Source of the DNA: Paraspadella gotoi
Lineage: Eukaryota > Chaetognatha
Reading direction: 5' to 3'
Length of the DNA stretch: 64,000 nucleotides
NCBI GenBank assembly: GCA_051294375.1
Contig: CM119266.1
Span: 6,589,431 to 6,653,430, forward strand
This document shows positions 52,169-63,970 of this stretch, piece after piece; position 1 is the first letter of the stretch, and every line of letters begins with the position of its first letter. The translations under genes were made by a program, and so were the position numbers. The notes beneath the pieces are model-generated. The model was not told where the DNA came from and ran no database searches. It worked only from the letters and a program-made list of their open reading frames with translations.

Positions 52169-55100
52169 TAAAGCGGAAAAGACTGCGTCCTACCATCACG
52201 TGATGGACAGCAACAAGGCGGCGGAGACGGTGAACGGCGGACGCGAAGAGTCGGCGGGGTCTCGACATCGCGAGGCCGTCAAGCAGCTTGATGGCTACGT
52301 CGGCTTCGCCAATCTCCCCAATCAAGTCTACAGGAAAAGCGTCAAGCGCGGATTCGAATTTACGCTCATGGTCGTTGGTGAGTTATTTTAAAATATTTTT
52401 TCTGTTACTTTTACTTTCGCCGACCGGGGTTAGGGTTATTAGGTAATATTTTTTAAATAGTTCTTCAAAAGAGGCCAAAACCGCGTTCTGCGAAAGTAAA
52501 ATTTAGCCCTTTTTCTCAGTAGATAATAGCTGGTGATAACTGAAAGTTTGTCCTTAATTAATTTCGATAAAAAAGTGTTCAGAAGGGTCCGATTTTGAAG
52601 AAAGGATTACCTCAAAAATTCCCTAATGCAGAAGTCAATTACTCTCGAAATTTCTTAAGAATCCATTCAACGAAACCAAGTGTGACCGAGATCGTGACAA
52701 AAGGTAGCAATTTCTACCCATGTCCGATCTAATGCACGCAATAGTCAATAGAAATTGAAATCAAGACGCTAGATAACTCAACCCTTAAAAACTTCAAATT
52801 AGATTTTCTGTCTTATGGAACATGTTTTATTCGTGTTCCCCGGCCCTCTATAGGCTATAAAAAAGTTCCATACATGACTACCAGCTAAACATGATAATTT
52901 TTGATTGACTTCGTTTCATTCTTTATCAGTGAAATAATTTCGATTAATAATTACTAAAAATCATTTGCATTTCATTTCAAGAAAACACATTTGAGGCTTT
53001 GGTATCACAGTGGCACATACATGTATTAACTTTTGAAATAGCAGATAATTCGGGTGAAGAGATATAAATTTCAAGGTTACATACGAATAGCCAAAATAAT
53101 ATCTACAATTAGCAGAACAAGATGGATTTTCTCAGCTTGTAATCGAATGAGTAGAACTGACGAGATTTTTCAGTTAATCAACATACCTTGAAAAGTTAAC
53201 AATACAAAAGATCTAATAACGGGAAAATAAGTCAGTCGAATCTACATTCGAGATTTAAGGAAAGTAACGTTCAAAGAATACGTATCGGGTATGCTATTTG
53301 ATGTAATTTTGATGCACGTTTAGTATTTTCCTAACAAGCTTAGTTTTTTTAATCTCATCTTTGGTTTCACCCCTTGGCGCACATTCCTTCCCACAACATC
53401 GTGTCTTGGAATTTGATGAAAGATTCTTTTCTCGCTTCTAAAGCAGCCTTTTTTAGACACTGGATGGTTTTTATGTTGACATATACAAAGGATCCTGAAT
53501 GATAAGTCCGATTGTGCTTTTTGCAAAACGCTTCGATCTTCTCTCTCAAGTCGCGAAGTCGATGTCTTGGCACTCGTGGAAAAATGTGGTGGGCTGGAAG
53601 TTGGAAAGGTAAAATAATGTAAAATAATATAATATAAATAATATACACATATTTCGTCAAGATCAAGCTGATTGTTTGATTTTAATTTTATTACCGGTTT
53701 GAAATTGAAGTCCACCATGAAACCAGTCCATCCATTTGGGACAGTTTATGTCGATACACGTTCGCAACTAAAATATATATATATTAAATAGGTTTTGATA
53801 AAATTTCTAATAAAATTTTTCTGTTTTCAAAAAATAGTAAATGTTAACCAACCTGGGTGTCAAAAAACTGTTCACCATCATTTCTGTAAGTTCTCTCGTC
53901 AAAAATCTCCATAGAAAAATGTGACAAACAAATCTGAAAACAAAATAAATTATAATGAAGGAAATTATCTAATTTCAGATTTTAAAATTAAATCTCACCT
54001 GAACATGTAATACTCCTGCCAGACTATGTGACAGTAATAGGCAAGACCACAGTACGCCCCATGAAAGGCACTGTGAATATGTCCAGCTCACCCAGGACCA
54101 ATAAAGAATAATTCCAAAAAGCTATTAGAATGAGTTGAACGAAAAAAATTATTCTTGACTCCCTTTAAGTTTTAAATGTAATACTTACCTCAAGCTTTTT
54201 CCATTCGCAATCTTTACATAGTATTAAAATGTATCCTTGAATATATAAGTTAAACCTGCAAAATAATTTTACAAAGATACGAATCCTAAGATTGTTAATA
54301 ATAATCATTTTTTTACCTAGCCAAAGCCATGACGGGGTAAAAAAGGAAATGCTGGTAGCTGACTAAAAATCGTGAGATCTTGTCGAACTTCATCACTCTT
54401 TTATGATAGGTGCTCCACACCGAGGAAAAATATTTTTTTGTCACTGCAAAAACTGGCAAATGTTGGATGTCCGGGTCAGACTTGTACGCGTTTGGAACGC
54501 TAAAAAAAATCATTATTTAAAAAACGTATTTCAAATGCTAGTGATTAAAAGATTAAGTCGTACCTGTGATGAACGTTGTGAGAATCTTTCCACCAACCCA
54601 TCGAAATGCCGGTCATAATATCTCCAACCATCACTCCGTACATCGAATCCAAGAAACGGTTGTGGAAGATGCAGTTGTGACCCGCATCGTGACCCAGAAA
54701 GGCCGTTTGTTGCCAGAAAAGGCCGAGCATGACGGATCCGAGAATCTTATTTTGGACAAGGAATGATGATTGATAAAACTTTTAATTTAAACATTCAAAA
54801 AAATTGTTGAATATGAACTTGAACTTGACTAGTTGAAGTTCAAGTCACTTTAAAACAAGAAGGGTTAAAATTGGACCAAGTTACACTTCTCGGCTTTAAC
54901 TTAATTTGGCAGATTAGCCTAAGGAGATAATGTTAAAACAAAATCCCTATCCTGGCGGGACGATGAAAAATATTTCAATAATATAAATTACTTGTATCCA
55001 ATAGTTTTGTTCCCATTTTCCCAACAGAAATAGATAAATGGCAAGACCCCAAATGACGTAAACGACCGCGGTCTTCATGAGGTACCACCGATAATCGGTC

Positions 55101-58100
55101 ACAAAGAAACCCTCTTCTTCAACTTCCTTCTGAAGTTTTCGACAAGCGACCACGTAATCCGAGGGCTCGTAGTCCGACAAGTAGCCGATCTTGACAGAAA
55201 AAAATAAGTGCAGATAAGAGAAACTCGTTTTTTTTTCACTGATAAAATAAAAAGGTTACGCCTTATCTGCACCTTCATCGCTGGTAGATACTTGACGACC
55301 GAAGGCGGGTGCATCTGATGTACCAAGTCTGTCGCATCGCGGCCGCCCATGCTGTAGATGACTTTTTTTCCACCTGCGAGGTGTTAAGGAAATAATAGAG
55401 GCTTTTCTGAGAGAAATCCAGGCATTTTAATCTCCGATCCCTTACCTGGATGGCGCGGGATCCATTTGGTGACGTCATAGACGAAACCGTCGATGATCAA
55501 CCAGCAGTCATCTTCTTTGTCATGCTCGAGCACCTCCGCCGTCGTGTAGCCTTTCAGTCTCCCGTTCTCCCCTCTTTTTGTCACGGTCGTCTCGGGCTTC
55601 GCGCCCTCCAGGGGCCGAAACGCGATACCGTCCGATGCTTGCGTCACGTAGTTGTTCTCGGTAACTTTTTCGGAAGGCGGTGGCATCGTTTTTGATGGAA
55701 GCTTTTTACCCCCGCTTTTGTTCATTTGATAAAACTGTGATTAAATAGTAGGGTTTATATAAACACGTGCACTTTGTGCTATAACGCATTATATAGATTC
55801 AGTTCGGTTTTACGGAATTATTTTAAATCCAAAACACTCAAAATAAAAAATTTGGCCAACTTTTCATTGAATAACCGGATTTAATTTTGTGACTCAACAC
55901 ACACAAAAATGTTCCTTAAAAATCGGTGAAAAGTCGAGTGAGTTAAAAGAAAAAGGTTTTATGTTGACGTTCCCTTTTCCCCTTTTGGACGTGTTTTTTT
56001 TTTTTTTTTTTTTTTTTTTTGTTCCGTAATCGGCGAAGCTGCTGTGCAAATTCTCTTGTTCGAATCGGACCATCGAACCACACATCTTTCTTCGCTTCCT
56101 CTTCCTACTCCTCCCGCTCCCCTTCAAAACCGGACCGCAACTCAAAAGCCCTCGACTCTGATTGGTCCTGAGTCTTCGATTCTTTACGCCATTGGTCGGA
56201 TCTAGTCGTCTCGTTGGCTGACGGAGTTGCGCGATTGGCTCTTCGTCTTTATGTGTACCGGCCGTGAACTTAGATTTTGCATATCGGGCAGGGTTTAATA
56301 TAATTTTTTTAAAGAAATTGAAGGAAGATAATTGACTGGCGAGGACACTTAAAAAACTATTAAGCTGTTAAACATTTGAAAAAATTAAAGAAAAAAAAAA
56401 ATTGAGAAATTAGATATATTTTTAATAAAACCTTTTCCCCCTGAGTTTCGTAATTGTATATATTTTCTTTAATTTTTATTAATTGTTTATCGACGAAAAC
56501 CCGTTGGCAATCTGCTTACGCTCGACAATGGCAGCAACTTTAAGAGACTTGAATGGGTCGCGATAACCTCGAGAGAATTTAGATTTAAACTTTTAGTTAA
56601 ACAGGGTCTTAATCGAATAACGTTTGAGACAGGTGACGGGAGATTGTGCTTGTAAGGAGTATTGATTAGCGTTGTATTTGTACATCGCGCCCGGTCAATG
56701 ACATGTCATGTCTCTTTCTCTCTCTCTATCTCTATCTCTCTCCTCTTTCCAGGCGAATCCGGTTTAGGAAAGTCGACTCTCATCAACTCCCTCTTCCTCA
56801 CCGAACTCTACTCGGCTTCGGAATATCCCGGCCCCTCCCATCGCATCAAAAAGACAGTCAATGTGAGTAGAGTCAGGGTAATAATATACGGGACTTTTAC
56901 TGTTAGGCCAGTTAAATCCGGGATACCGTTAGTGCAATTACTTAAGAAATTATATGAGAACTAATATAAACTGCTACTACTTGCCAAGTAGATTAAGGAA
57001 CGCTATATCTTTTAAAAGGAAAAAAAGTAAACTCTGCAACATAAGGCCAATTAAATCCAGGGCAGCAGTAGTGCATTTACGTTACGGACACCGTAACGTA
57101 ATACCGGCTCTCTGACCATTTGGCGACTTCAACATCCATTTTCCCTTTCTCAGGTGGAAACATCAAAAGTCGTGTTGAAAGAGGGCGGCGTCCAATTGAC
57201 GCTAACGATCGTCGACACGCCGGGTTTCGGAGACGCCGTCGACAATAGCAACTGGTCAGTATGACATTGAAAAACTATTTATAAATATCAATTTGTCTCA
57301 ATAAATATGCGACATTTGATATCTCTCGCAGTTGGCAGCCAATCACAGATTTTATCGAAACCAAGTATGAAGAATATCTCAACTCTGAATCTCGGGTAAG
57401 TTAACTGTTGTTGGGGCAGAAGTGGTTTGGTTTTTCGGTGGGGGCAAAAAAAGGTCGAATTGATCGGACACGACGTCCCTCAAGTCAATGACTCATTTCG
57501 AAAATCCTAATTTTTCAGGTGGAAAGAACTCGAACGCCTGACAATCGCGTGCACTGCTGCCTGTACTTCATCGCTCCCAGCGGACACGGGTATTGTTCTT
57601 GTCCCCCCCCCATTTGTTTTTCCTTTTTTTTCCCCCCCTTTTTTTCCCATTTTTGTCCTTTTTTTCCCTTTTGTGTCCCCTTTTGATTTTATGATTAATT
57701 TTTTTTAATTTTGGGAAATACTAGTTAAAGGACAAACCCGCTTGTAGAGATAAGCCGAAGTTTGGGCCTCTAATTTTGACTCTGTTTGATTGTTCAATGA
57801 TGGCGGCTGCAGAACGGAAAAATTGATAATCGTATTAATCATAATCCTTGTCTGGTCATTTTAAAGTTTTTATTTTTCAGCCATTAATGTTTGATTACTG
57901 GTTTCCTCCATCATTTTACTTGTATATATGAGCTCTTAAAGATTCTCTTTGATTCTACTAACTCCTTTTCACACACTATAAACTAATTAATTTTTCGTTG
58001 TCCCCTTGTCCCCTCCCTGCCCGCCTAAAGCCTGAAGCCCCTCGACATTGAGTTCATGAAACGCCTCCACGACAAAGTCAACATAGTGCCGTTGTCGCCA

Positions 58101-60344
58101 AGGCGGACACCCTCACGCCCGACGGGTGTTCTCAGTTCAAAAAGACCATCCTCAACGAGATCGCCCAACACGGGATCAAGATCTACGAGTTTCCCGACAC
58201 CGACGACGATGAAGAGTCGCGCACCCAACGCGCCTTCAAGGACAGGGTCCCCTTCGCCGTCGTCGGCTCCAACACCACCGTCGAGGTCAACGGCAAGAAA
58301 GGTGTGTGCGTTGATAAGTTAGCTTTACATAATATGTTCGTTTAAGGCTTTTTAAATGTAAAAATGAACTAAGAAAATATTGATGAGAATTGCCATCTTT
58401 ATATCCAGTTCGAGGCCGCCAGTATCCGTGGGGCATCGTCGAGGTGGACAACATCGGCCACTGCGACTTCCTCGCCCTCCGCAACATGGTCATTAGAACT
58501 CACATGCAGGACCTCAAAGACGTCACCAATAACGTTCACTACGAAAACTTCCGGTGGGAATCCACTCTTTAGTTTTATTTATTATTATTTCAATCCCTCG
58601 GTTAATACCATTTTGTTTCAAGACTTGGCGTTTTTGATGTTGTTTTTTGTTTAATCCGCTTTACTTCGCAGCATTGATCCGTTCATATTTCGATTCGGAT
58701 TTCTCCCGCGCTTGTTCTCTGATAAGATTTATTTTTCATTACGCACACTCCCTGTGTGTTACATCTTTTCGTCATCGTCTTTGTCTAAATTTATGACGTA
58801 ACTTCTAAATCTCTCATGACGATATTGATTAACCTCCCCACTCATTCCGCCCCCCGTTTCCCCCCCATTCTCCAGGTACCGGAAGTTGGCGGGCGCTCTT
58901 AGTGGAGACGCCAAGAACAAGAACTTCACCAAGAGTCCCATCCTCCAGATGGAGGAGGAGAAGAAAGAGCACGAGGTCAAGATGAAGAAGATGGAGGCGG
59001 AGATGGAGCAAGTCTTCGAGATGAAGGTCACGATCTACTCGATCTTCTCGATTAATTGAAATTAATTAAATTTAATTAAATGGATTAAAATCTTTTATAA
59101 CTTCATTTAAAAAAAAACAACCCCCAGGTCAAAGAGAAGAGGCAAAAATTGAAAGACTCCGAGGCCGACCTCCAGCGGCGACACGAACAGATGAAGAAGA
59201 GTTTGGAACAACAGGTTTTTTCCTATTATTTTCAATTAATAATTAATTAAATTATTAGTCTCGTTGAGAGCTAGAGAATCCACTCGTTACAATTTTCAGG
59301 CGAAGGAGATGGAGGATAAGATGCGAGCCTTCGAAATGGAGAAGGCGGCCTGGGACGAGGAGCAGCGAGAAGCGGAACAGACGTTGCGAAGGAAGAGTTT
59401 GGAATCCAATGCTTCCAAAGAGTGAGTCGGGCCACGCCCATTTATTTCCTTATTTTTTTGGGGGGGTGGGTGGGCGATTAACCGCGTTCAGGTTTTGTTA
59501 TTTTTGACTTTGTTGCGCGTTTCAACGAATTCATTATCATTTCCTAGTTCCCTTGATATGAAATGGAGGTAACCTAGTATCCTGCCCCCTAACGCCATTA
59601 GTCCTTTTTAGTCTTTTTCCTTCTTTTTCTCCCTCATCACCGCGAAACCGCGATTTTTTTTTTCGCCATCCAGTTTTCCTGGGCCAAGATTTCACGGTCT
59701 TGGCAATTTTTACGGACACGAAGCCGGCGATAGTTCAGAGTGAGCTAGAATGTTTTTCTCTCTCTAATTGGCGCGTTTTTTTTTTTAATTGTTGGGTTTT
59801 ATTTTTTTTTATTAATAGCTGCCCCAAAATCGGCTTAGAATTTTTTATCTGTTGCCATTTGTGCGGGACTTTGTTCGTAGTTAAAACTGTTTCAGTACTT
59901 GAAAAGCGGGTAGTTAGAGATAAGATGACAGTTTGCGAAAATACCTTGTTCATGTTTTCCCCCTGTCATCCTTTTCCGGCTTTTTTGATTTATTAAAAGT
60001 CTGAAAAGTAAAAATGCAAATGTTTGAAGTGCGCTCCCCCTTACTCTTTTTGGGTCAGACACCGTTGAATTGTGGAGAATGTATTCTAAATACTTGAAAA
60101 AAATTCATGGGTCGATCAGAACGACAAAGGTCTTCAAAATTGATATTTCACTAACAATAACAAAGATCGAGTGAAAATATTAAAACATCGAAAAAATAAT
60201 CACAATGATGATGGGATATTGAACCGACTATCGTTTATTATTTATTATTATTATTCATTTACATTTATTGTCTCTTTGTTTTTATTTTTCAGTTCGTTGG
60301 ACGGAAAGGACAAAAAGAAGGACAAGAAGAAACATCTCTTCTGA
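52169..60344 (+). CDS. SEPTIN7: Septin-7 (Peanut) GTPase and coiled-coil core
   Basis: Eleven exons: 52169-52377, 56753-56862, 57154-57254, 57332-57395, 57519-57589, 58031-58301, 58409-58553, 58876-59026, 59128-59214, 59300-59421, 60293-60344. Phases all fit. Septins are filament-forming GTPases of the cell cortex and cytokinesis; SEPT7/Peanut is an obligatory hexamer and octamer subunit. Seen in order: [21 protein letters not shown]-loop [78 protein letters not shown] (septin unique element), then a long Glu/Lys coiled coil and the end KDKKKHLF. From internal ATG 52203 the product is 449 residues, the normal septin-7 length. Exon 58031-58301 lacks one base after 58094 (CCGTTG then TCGCC where ATCGCC is expected), and a nearby codon gives Gly for the family Glu. 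With that base restored, phases agree. Intron 1 contains the desaturase gene on the opposite strand. Confidence 0.93.
53367..55725 (-). CDS. Cytochrome b5-fused front-end fatty acyl/sphingolipid desaturase
   Basis: Ten exons: 55725-55446, 55373-55273, 55189-54992, 54745-54564, 54499-54317, 54255-54189, 54121-53999, 53933-53853, 53767-53695, 53593-53367. Splice sites and phases all agree; 504 residues. An N-terminal cytochrome b5 domain ([20 protein letters not shown], heme ligand HPGG 92-95, second ligand in VHQMHPP) feeds electrons to the di-iron desaturase. Histidine boxes are HDAGH (212-216), HNVHH (249-253) and QTAHH (428-432). Membrane segments are visible around [18 protein letters not shown], between boxes 1 and 2, and in the [12 protein letters not shown] region. 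The end [13 protein letters not shown] through LKKAALEAR to LWEGMCAKG resembles plant delta-8 sphingoid and front-end desaturases. It should act in the ER membrane; whether the substrate is a fatty acyl or a sphingoid base is open. The box 3 residue before HH is Ala where Glu is usual. The whole gene lies inside septin intron 52378-56752. Confidence 0.92.
55993..56020. repeat. Poly-T run (28 T) upstream of desaturase
   Basis: An uninterrupted T run, A on the desaturase sense strand, between its ATG and the CCAAT cluster. Confidence 0.95.
56161..56238 (-). promoter_or_regulatory. CCAAT-box cluster, probable desaturase promoter
   Basis: Three CCAAT boxes on the minus strand (ATTGG on plus at 56161, 56191 and 56234; spacing 30 and 43 bp) lie 436-513 bp upstream of the desaturase ATG. 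Regularly spaced CCAAT boxes usually bind NF-Y. No clear TATA box. Assignment to the desaturase is by orientation and distance. Confidence 0.45.
56239..56752. other. Remaining septin intron upstream of exon 56753
   Basis: AT-rich; nothing but the TC-rich tract (about 56710-56750) that forms the polypyrimidine tract of the septin acceptor. Confidence 0.6.
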
Positions 60345-62689
60345 GGCAAAAAGTCTTTTAGCTCAAAGTCCATCCCTTCAAAGCGTAACTGCCATCTTTA
60401 CTTACCGAACTCACGGAATAACTTCGGATTCCTTCCCTTTGGGTCCCGCAACTCTTCGATCCTTATGACGTCGCCATCGGTGCGTCGCGCAATAGAATCG
60501 CGGAGAGGCCCCGATTTCTCCTCGCGCCACCTTTGCCCTCATTGAAGCTTTACCCTGCCACTCCCTCTCCCCCAACCTCTTTTTATTCCCTGCGGATCTT
60601 CTTTAAAATCCTCGGCCACCCTTTCAATCTTCCCTCGATATTCTTTGAAAGGATGTTCTTCTCATTTTTGATCCGATCCTTAAATTCACTTCGATTCCTG
60701 AAGACTAAGAATCTTTGAACTCCAAATTTACTCTTTCCTCGGAACGTCTGTGCATCGATTACGAATTCCCCTCGTCCATATATTGAGCCCACATTCTTCC
60801 CGCCCTTTTTCTCTTGCCTATTTCTTTATTATCTTTCTTTTTTTTTTTCATTGCCATCTGCTTGTTGTCTCTCTCTCTCTCTCTCTCTCTCCCTCTCCCT
60901 TTTCTTCCCAAGCGCCGTTTCTTTCTTCCAGACGACATTCTTTTTCGAATATCATTAATACTTAAAACAGAAAAGCGTCATTTGATAATTTCGCCGTGAA
61001 AAGGTTCACCTTCTTTACATGTCCGTGGTGATATAAAGCGATTGTAATCAGTTGTAGCCGTAAACTTGTATTTATTGTAACGATACGAACAGAAAAGGTG
61101 AAAGACGTAGCGCGATGTCTAATACTTAAAAAGAGTTATCTATTACAAAATTTTGTAAAATATACATTTAAATGTACAAAAAACTTAGTTTCGGCGTCGT
61201 TTCGGGCGCGTTTAAATACTAGAGTAGAATGAGGCTCTGTAATTTTTCGGATTATTTTTAATGATTTTGTTCCCTTTATTTTGAGATCAACCTGAGACCA
61301 CTGGTTCTTACTTGCAGGAAATCAAAAAAGGGGACCTTTGCTGTCGACAAGCAAATCCTCTTTATCATTTAAAGAACCCCGTGGTCTCGGGAAAAAATTA
61401 TACTCGTTTATTTAAATTCTACGTCAGTTTTGTTGGCTTGTGCATGGAAAAAAAATTACATTGCGGAATACGGAGTGCCGACGTCAATAAGTTTGATTAC
61501 GTTGTCTTTTATTAAACTTGAATATTGATTGATACCATTTTTCCTTTTCTTTAGTGCCTTTGTTACTTTTATCCTGCAGACCAAGAAGCAAGCTTTGCAG
61601 CTAGCCAGCTATTTACTATTTAGCTAAAAAACTTGACAACCGAATTTTATGCAAATGTAAACTTTCGTTGTCTAATGTGGCCGAATTCCATATGTACCTA
61701 AACGAAAGCAATTGGGGGAAATAAAAAGTGGCCGACTCGGAAGAAGCCAGCGCAATAATTCTGCTTTGCTGCTGATTTGGTGCCGCCGCCGCAGCTGCCC
61801 TCCATGGAGGTGAGGTTATTGTGATTGTTGTTTCTAACGGTGCCGAACGTTAACGATCATTGTCACGAAGCGAATACCTGAAAAGATTAATATATCAAGC
61901 GACTCGGTTAAAACATTTCAACATTACGACATTTTCTTTGAGTACGTAGCTTAGTTAACCTATTTAAGAGAATGTTTATTTAATATCTAATTCTTATAAA
62001 TATATTGAATTTAAAATATCAGCACTCGTCAAACAAAAAAGCATCCGCAGATCCTCGTCGAATCCTCGCGCGCGGTCTCGAGATCGAGGCTTGTTTTTCG
62101 AGGCTGGAGTCGCCGGTCCGTCACTCTTGCATCAGCCGTAGCCTCTCGCCATGTGTTTCGTTGCTTGAAGTTCGATTTCGTTGGACCTTTTAACGCGACG
62201 TCGGACAATTATTTTTTCTTCTTTTTTCGTTTCAAAATCTGCGGCGGGACAACTAAATCACCAAATATGCATTCTGCTTTCTTTGTTTTCTTATTAATTT
62301 GTTTCTCGGACACGTGACTTGCATGAGAGTTTTTGATCGCGTTTCGTACGATCTAAAATCAGTTTTTTTGTGACGACACTACGTATGAGACGAGTCATAC
62401 TGAAGACCAAACCTAAAACTTATCTCTCGGAAAGAGTTTCTATTTTAAGATGGTGAAATAAAATCGTTTCGGATCATTTCTTGCGGGTTAGCACGATTTC
62501 AATGGGTCTTAAACTTCGTCTTAAACTTCTCGTTATGTTGTGTACTAACTTTCTAAATCTGTTTTCCTCTTTCCCTTTTCGGCGCCCTTAATCTCTACCC
62601 CTCCTTCTTCACCACTTTGATTTCAACAACATTCAATATCCAGCGTTTAACTTCTTCCTCCAGGCTCAGTCTCTCTAAAACCTCGGAAA
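60345..62689. other. Septin 3' UTR and intergenic region
   Basis: C/T-rich sequence follows the septin stop and is probably 3' UTR. AATAAA first appears with good spacing near 61720, so the UTR may be long, but the true poly(A) site is not evident. From about 62040 to 62210 the sequence is GC-richer and could be the promoter or leader of the gene at 62690; an acceptor-like TTCCTCCAG lies at about 62663. Confidence 0.4.
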
Positions 62690-63970
62690 ATGTCCGACCC
62701 AAACTTTATTTTCGATTTTCCCCTCAAAGCCGCCGCCGCCGTCGGCGCTGAAATCTTAATTCTCTTAGCGACGCCCGATGGAAAGAGACGCGTTTGCGGA
62801 TCGAAGAAAATGACGGAGGCTTTCGTCGCCGGCGAATTGAAACCGAGCTTCGACGACGTCTTGGTCAAACCGGAGGAGGCGCCATCTTCTTTCAAAGAGA
62901 CGAAGCTGTTCGAGTCGATCCCGTCGAGTTCCGTCGAAGATTCAGCGTCGCCTTTCGTTTCCCTCGACTCTTCAGATTCGGTTCCTTTGCTAATTAGTCA
63001 GTCAGTCGATGAAAGTGACGCTTTCCAATCCAATCGCCCAATCGAAAACGTTTCGCCGTCCGTACTCGATCTTGTGTCTCAAGTTGATCTAGTTAAAGAT
63101 GCGCAGTTGGAAATCTTTCGACCTAAATGTGTTGAAGACGAAAACTTGGTGTTTCAAGTTGCTGCGGAAGCGAATGCTGTTAAGCCTGAAGGTGCTACTG
63201 AAGTGAATTTGCTGGAGCTTGATTGTGATGCAGAAATGAATAGCGTTGAACTTCTCCCTGATCCAGGATCTGGAGGCATTATCGCTTCATCAGACTTAAA
63301 TATAGTGAAAATTGAACACAGTGATGATGTTCATATTTTAGAAACAGATGATTGTTCCTCAGAAGTTGAGGTGATTGAGATGCATTGTCCGAAAGAAGTT
63401 GAACTCATTGAAATCGATGACGTTGTCGCCACTTCTTCAGAAACGAATGAGATTCAGGAAGCTGTAATTGAAGGCGGGTCAATAGAAACAAACCATTTTC
63501 CACGATTTACTAGAACGAAGAACTTTCGCTCGTTGATTCTTCCATCGGAAATCCAGGCGTTCGATCTCGCTTGGGCGACGATACAGATCATCTCTAATCC
63601 TACAACCGCCTTTAGCGACGGCTCCTTAGAGAATACCTCGCTACGCACCGTCATGTCAACTTTTGGCAAAGCCCACGCGCGCCTTTGTCCTTGCCCTTCC
63701 TCCACAACCAAAGAATTCGAAAACAATTTTTTTTTTAGTCTCGTGGAATTGTTCTCCATGATGCACAGGCTCAATTCTATTGACTGTCGACCCTTTTTAG
63801 CCGAAGGAAAGAACATGGCTAAAATCGTTTCTCAAATTAAAGAGTTTCGTTACATGGCGAGAATGGCCAGGTTGGCGTTTTTAGCCGAAGCCAATGTCTC
63901 TAAAACTCCCGGCAAAAAAATTTTGCCTTTTGAACACATCTGTGCCAAAAAGAAAAAAAGGCACTTTTAA
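62690..63970 (+). CDS. Unknown 426-residue protein with serial SUMO-interaction-like motifs
   Basis: An uninterrupted frame from ATG 62690 to TAA 63968-63970, with no intron seen. The N-terminus (MSDPNFIFDFPLKAAAAVGA) and the residues to about 160 are Ser/Glu/Asp-rich. Residues 172-245 carry a series of short hydrophobic cores followed by acidic residues: VNLLELD (172), VELLPD (186), IVKIEHSDD (205), VHILETDD (214), VEVIEMH (226), VELIEIDD (237). These match the general form of SUMO-interacting motifs. Residues 285-426 are less acidic and look helical (FRSLILPSEIQAFDLAWATI; FYMA-like FRYMARMARLAFLAEA). The end is basic (AKKKKRHF), a possible nuclear localisation signal. I do not recognise the family. 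A C-terminal exon outside the window is unlikely because the stop is in frame. Confidence 0.7.
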   Translation: MSDPNFIFDFPLKAAAAVGAEILILLATPDGKRRVCGSKKMTEAFVAGELKPSFDDVLVKPEEAPSSFKETKLFESIPSSSVEDSASPFVSLDSSDSVPLLISQSVDESDAFQSNRPIENVSPSVLDLVSQVDLVKDAQLEIFRPKCVEDENLVFQVAAEANAVKPEGATEVNLLELDCDAEMNSVELLPDPGSGGIIASSDLNIVKIEHSDDVHILETDDCSSEVEVIEMHCPKEVELIEIDDVVATSSETNEIQEAVIEGGSIETNHFPRFTRTKNFRSLILPSEIQAFDLAWATIQIISNPTTAFSDGSLENTSLRTVMSTFGKAHARLCPCPSSTTKEFENNFFFSLVELFSMMHRLNSIDCRPFLAEGKNMAKIVSQIKEFRYMARMARLAFLAEANVSKTPGKKILPFEHICAKKKKRHF

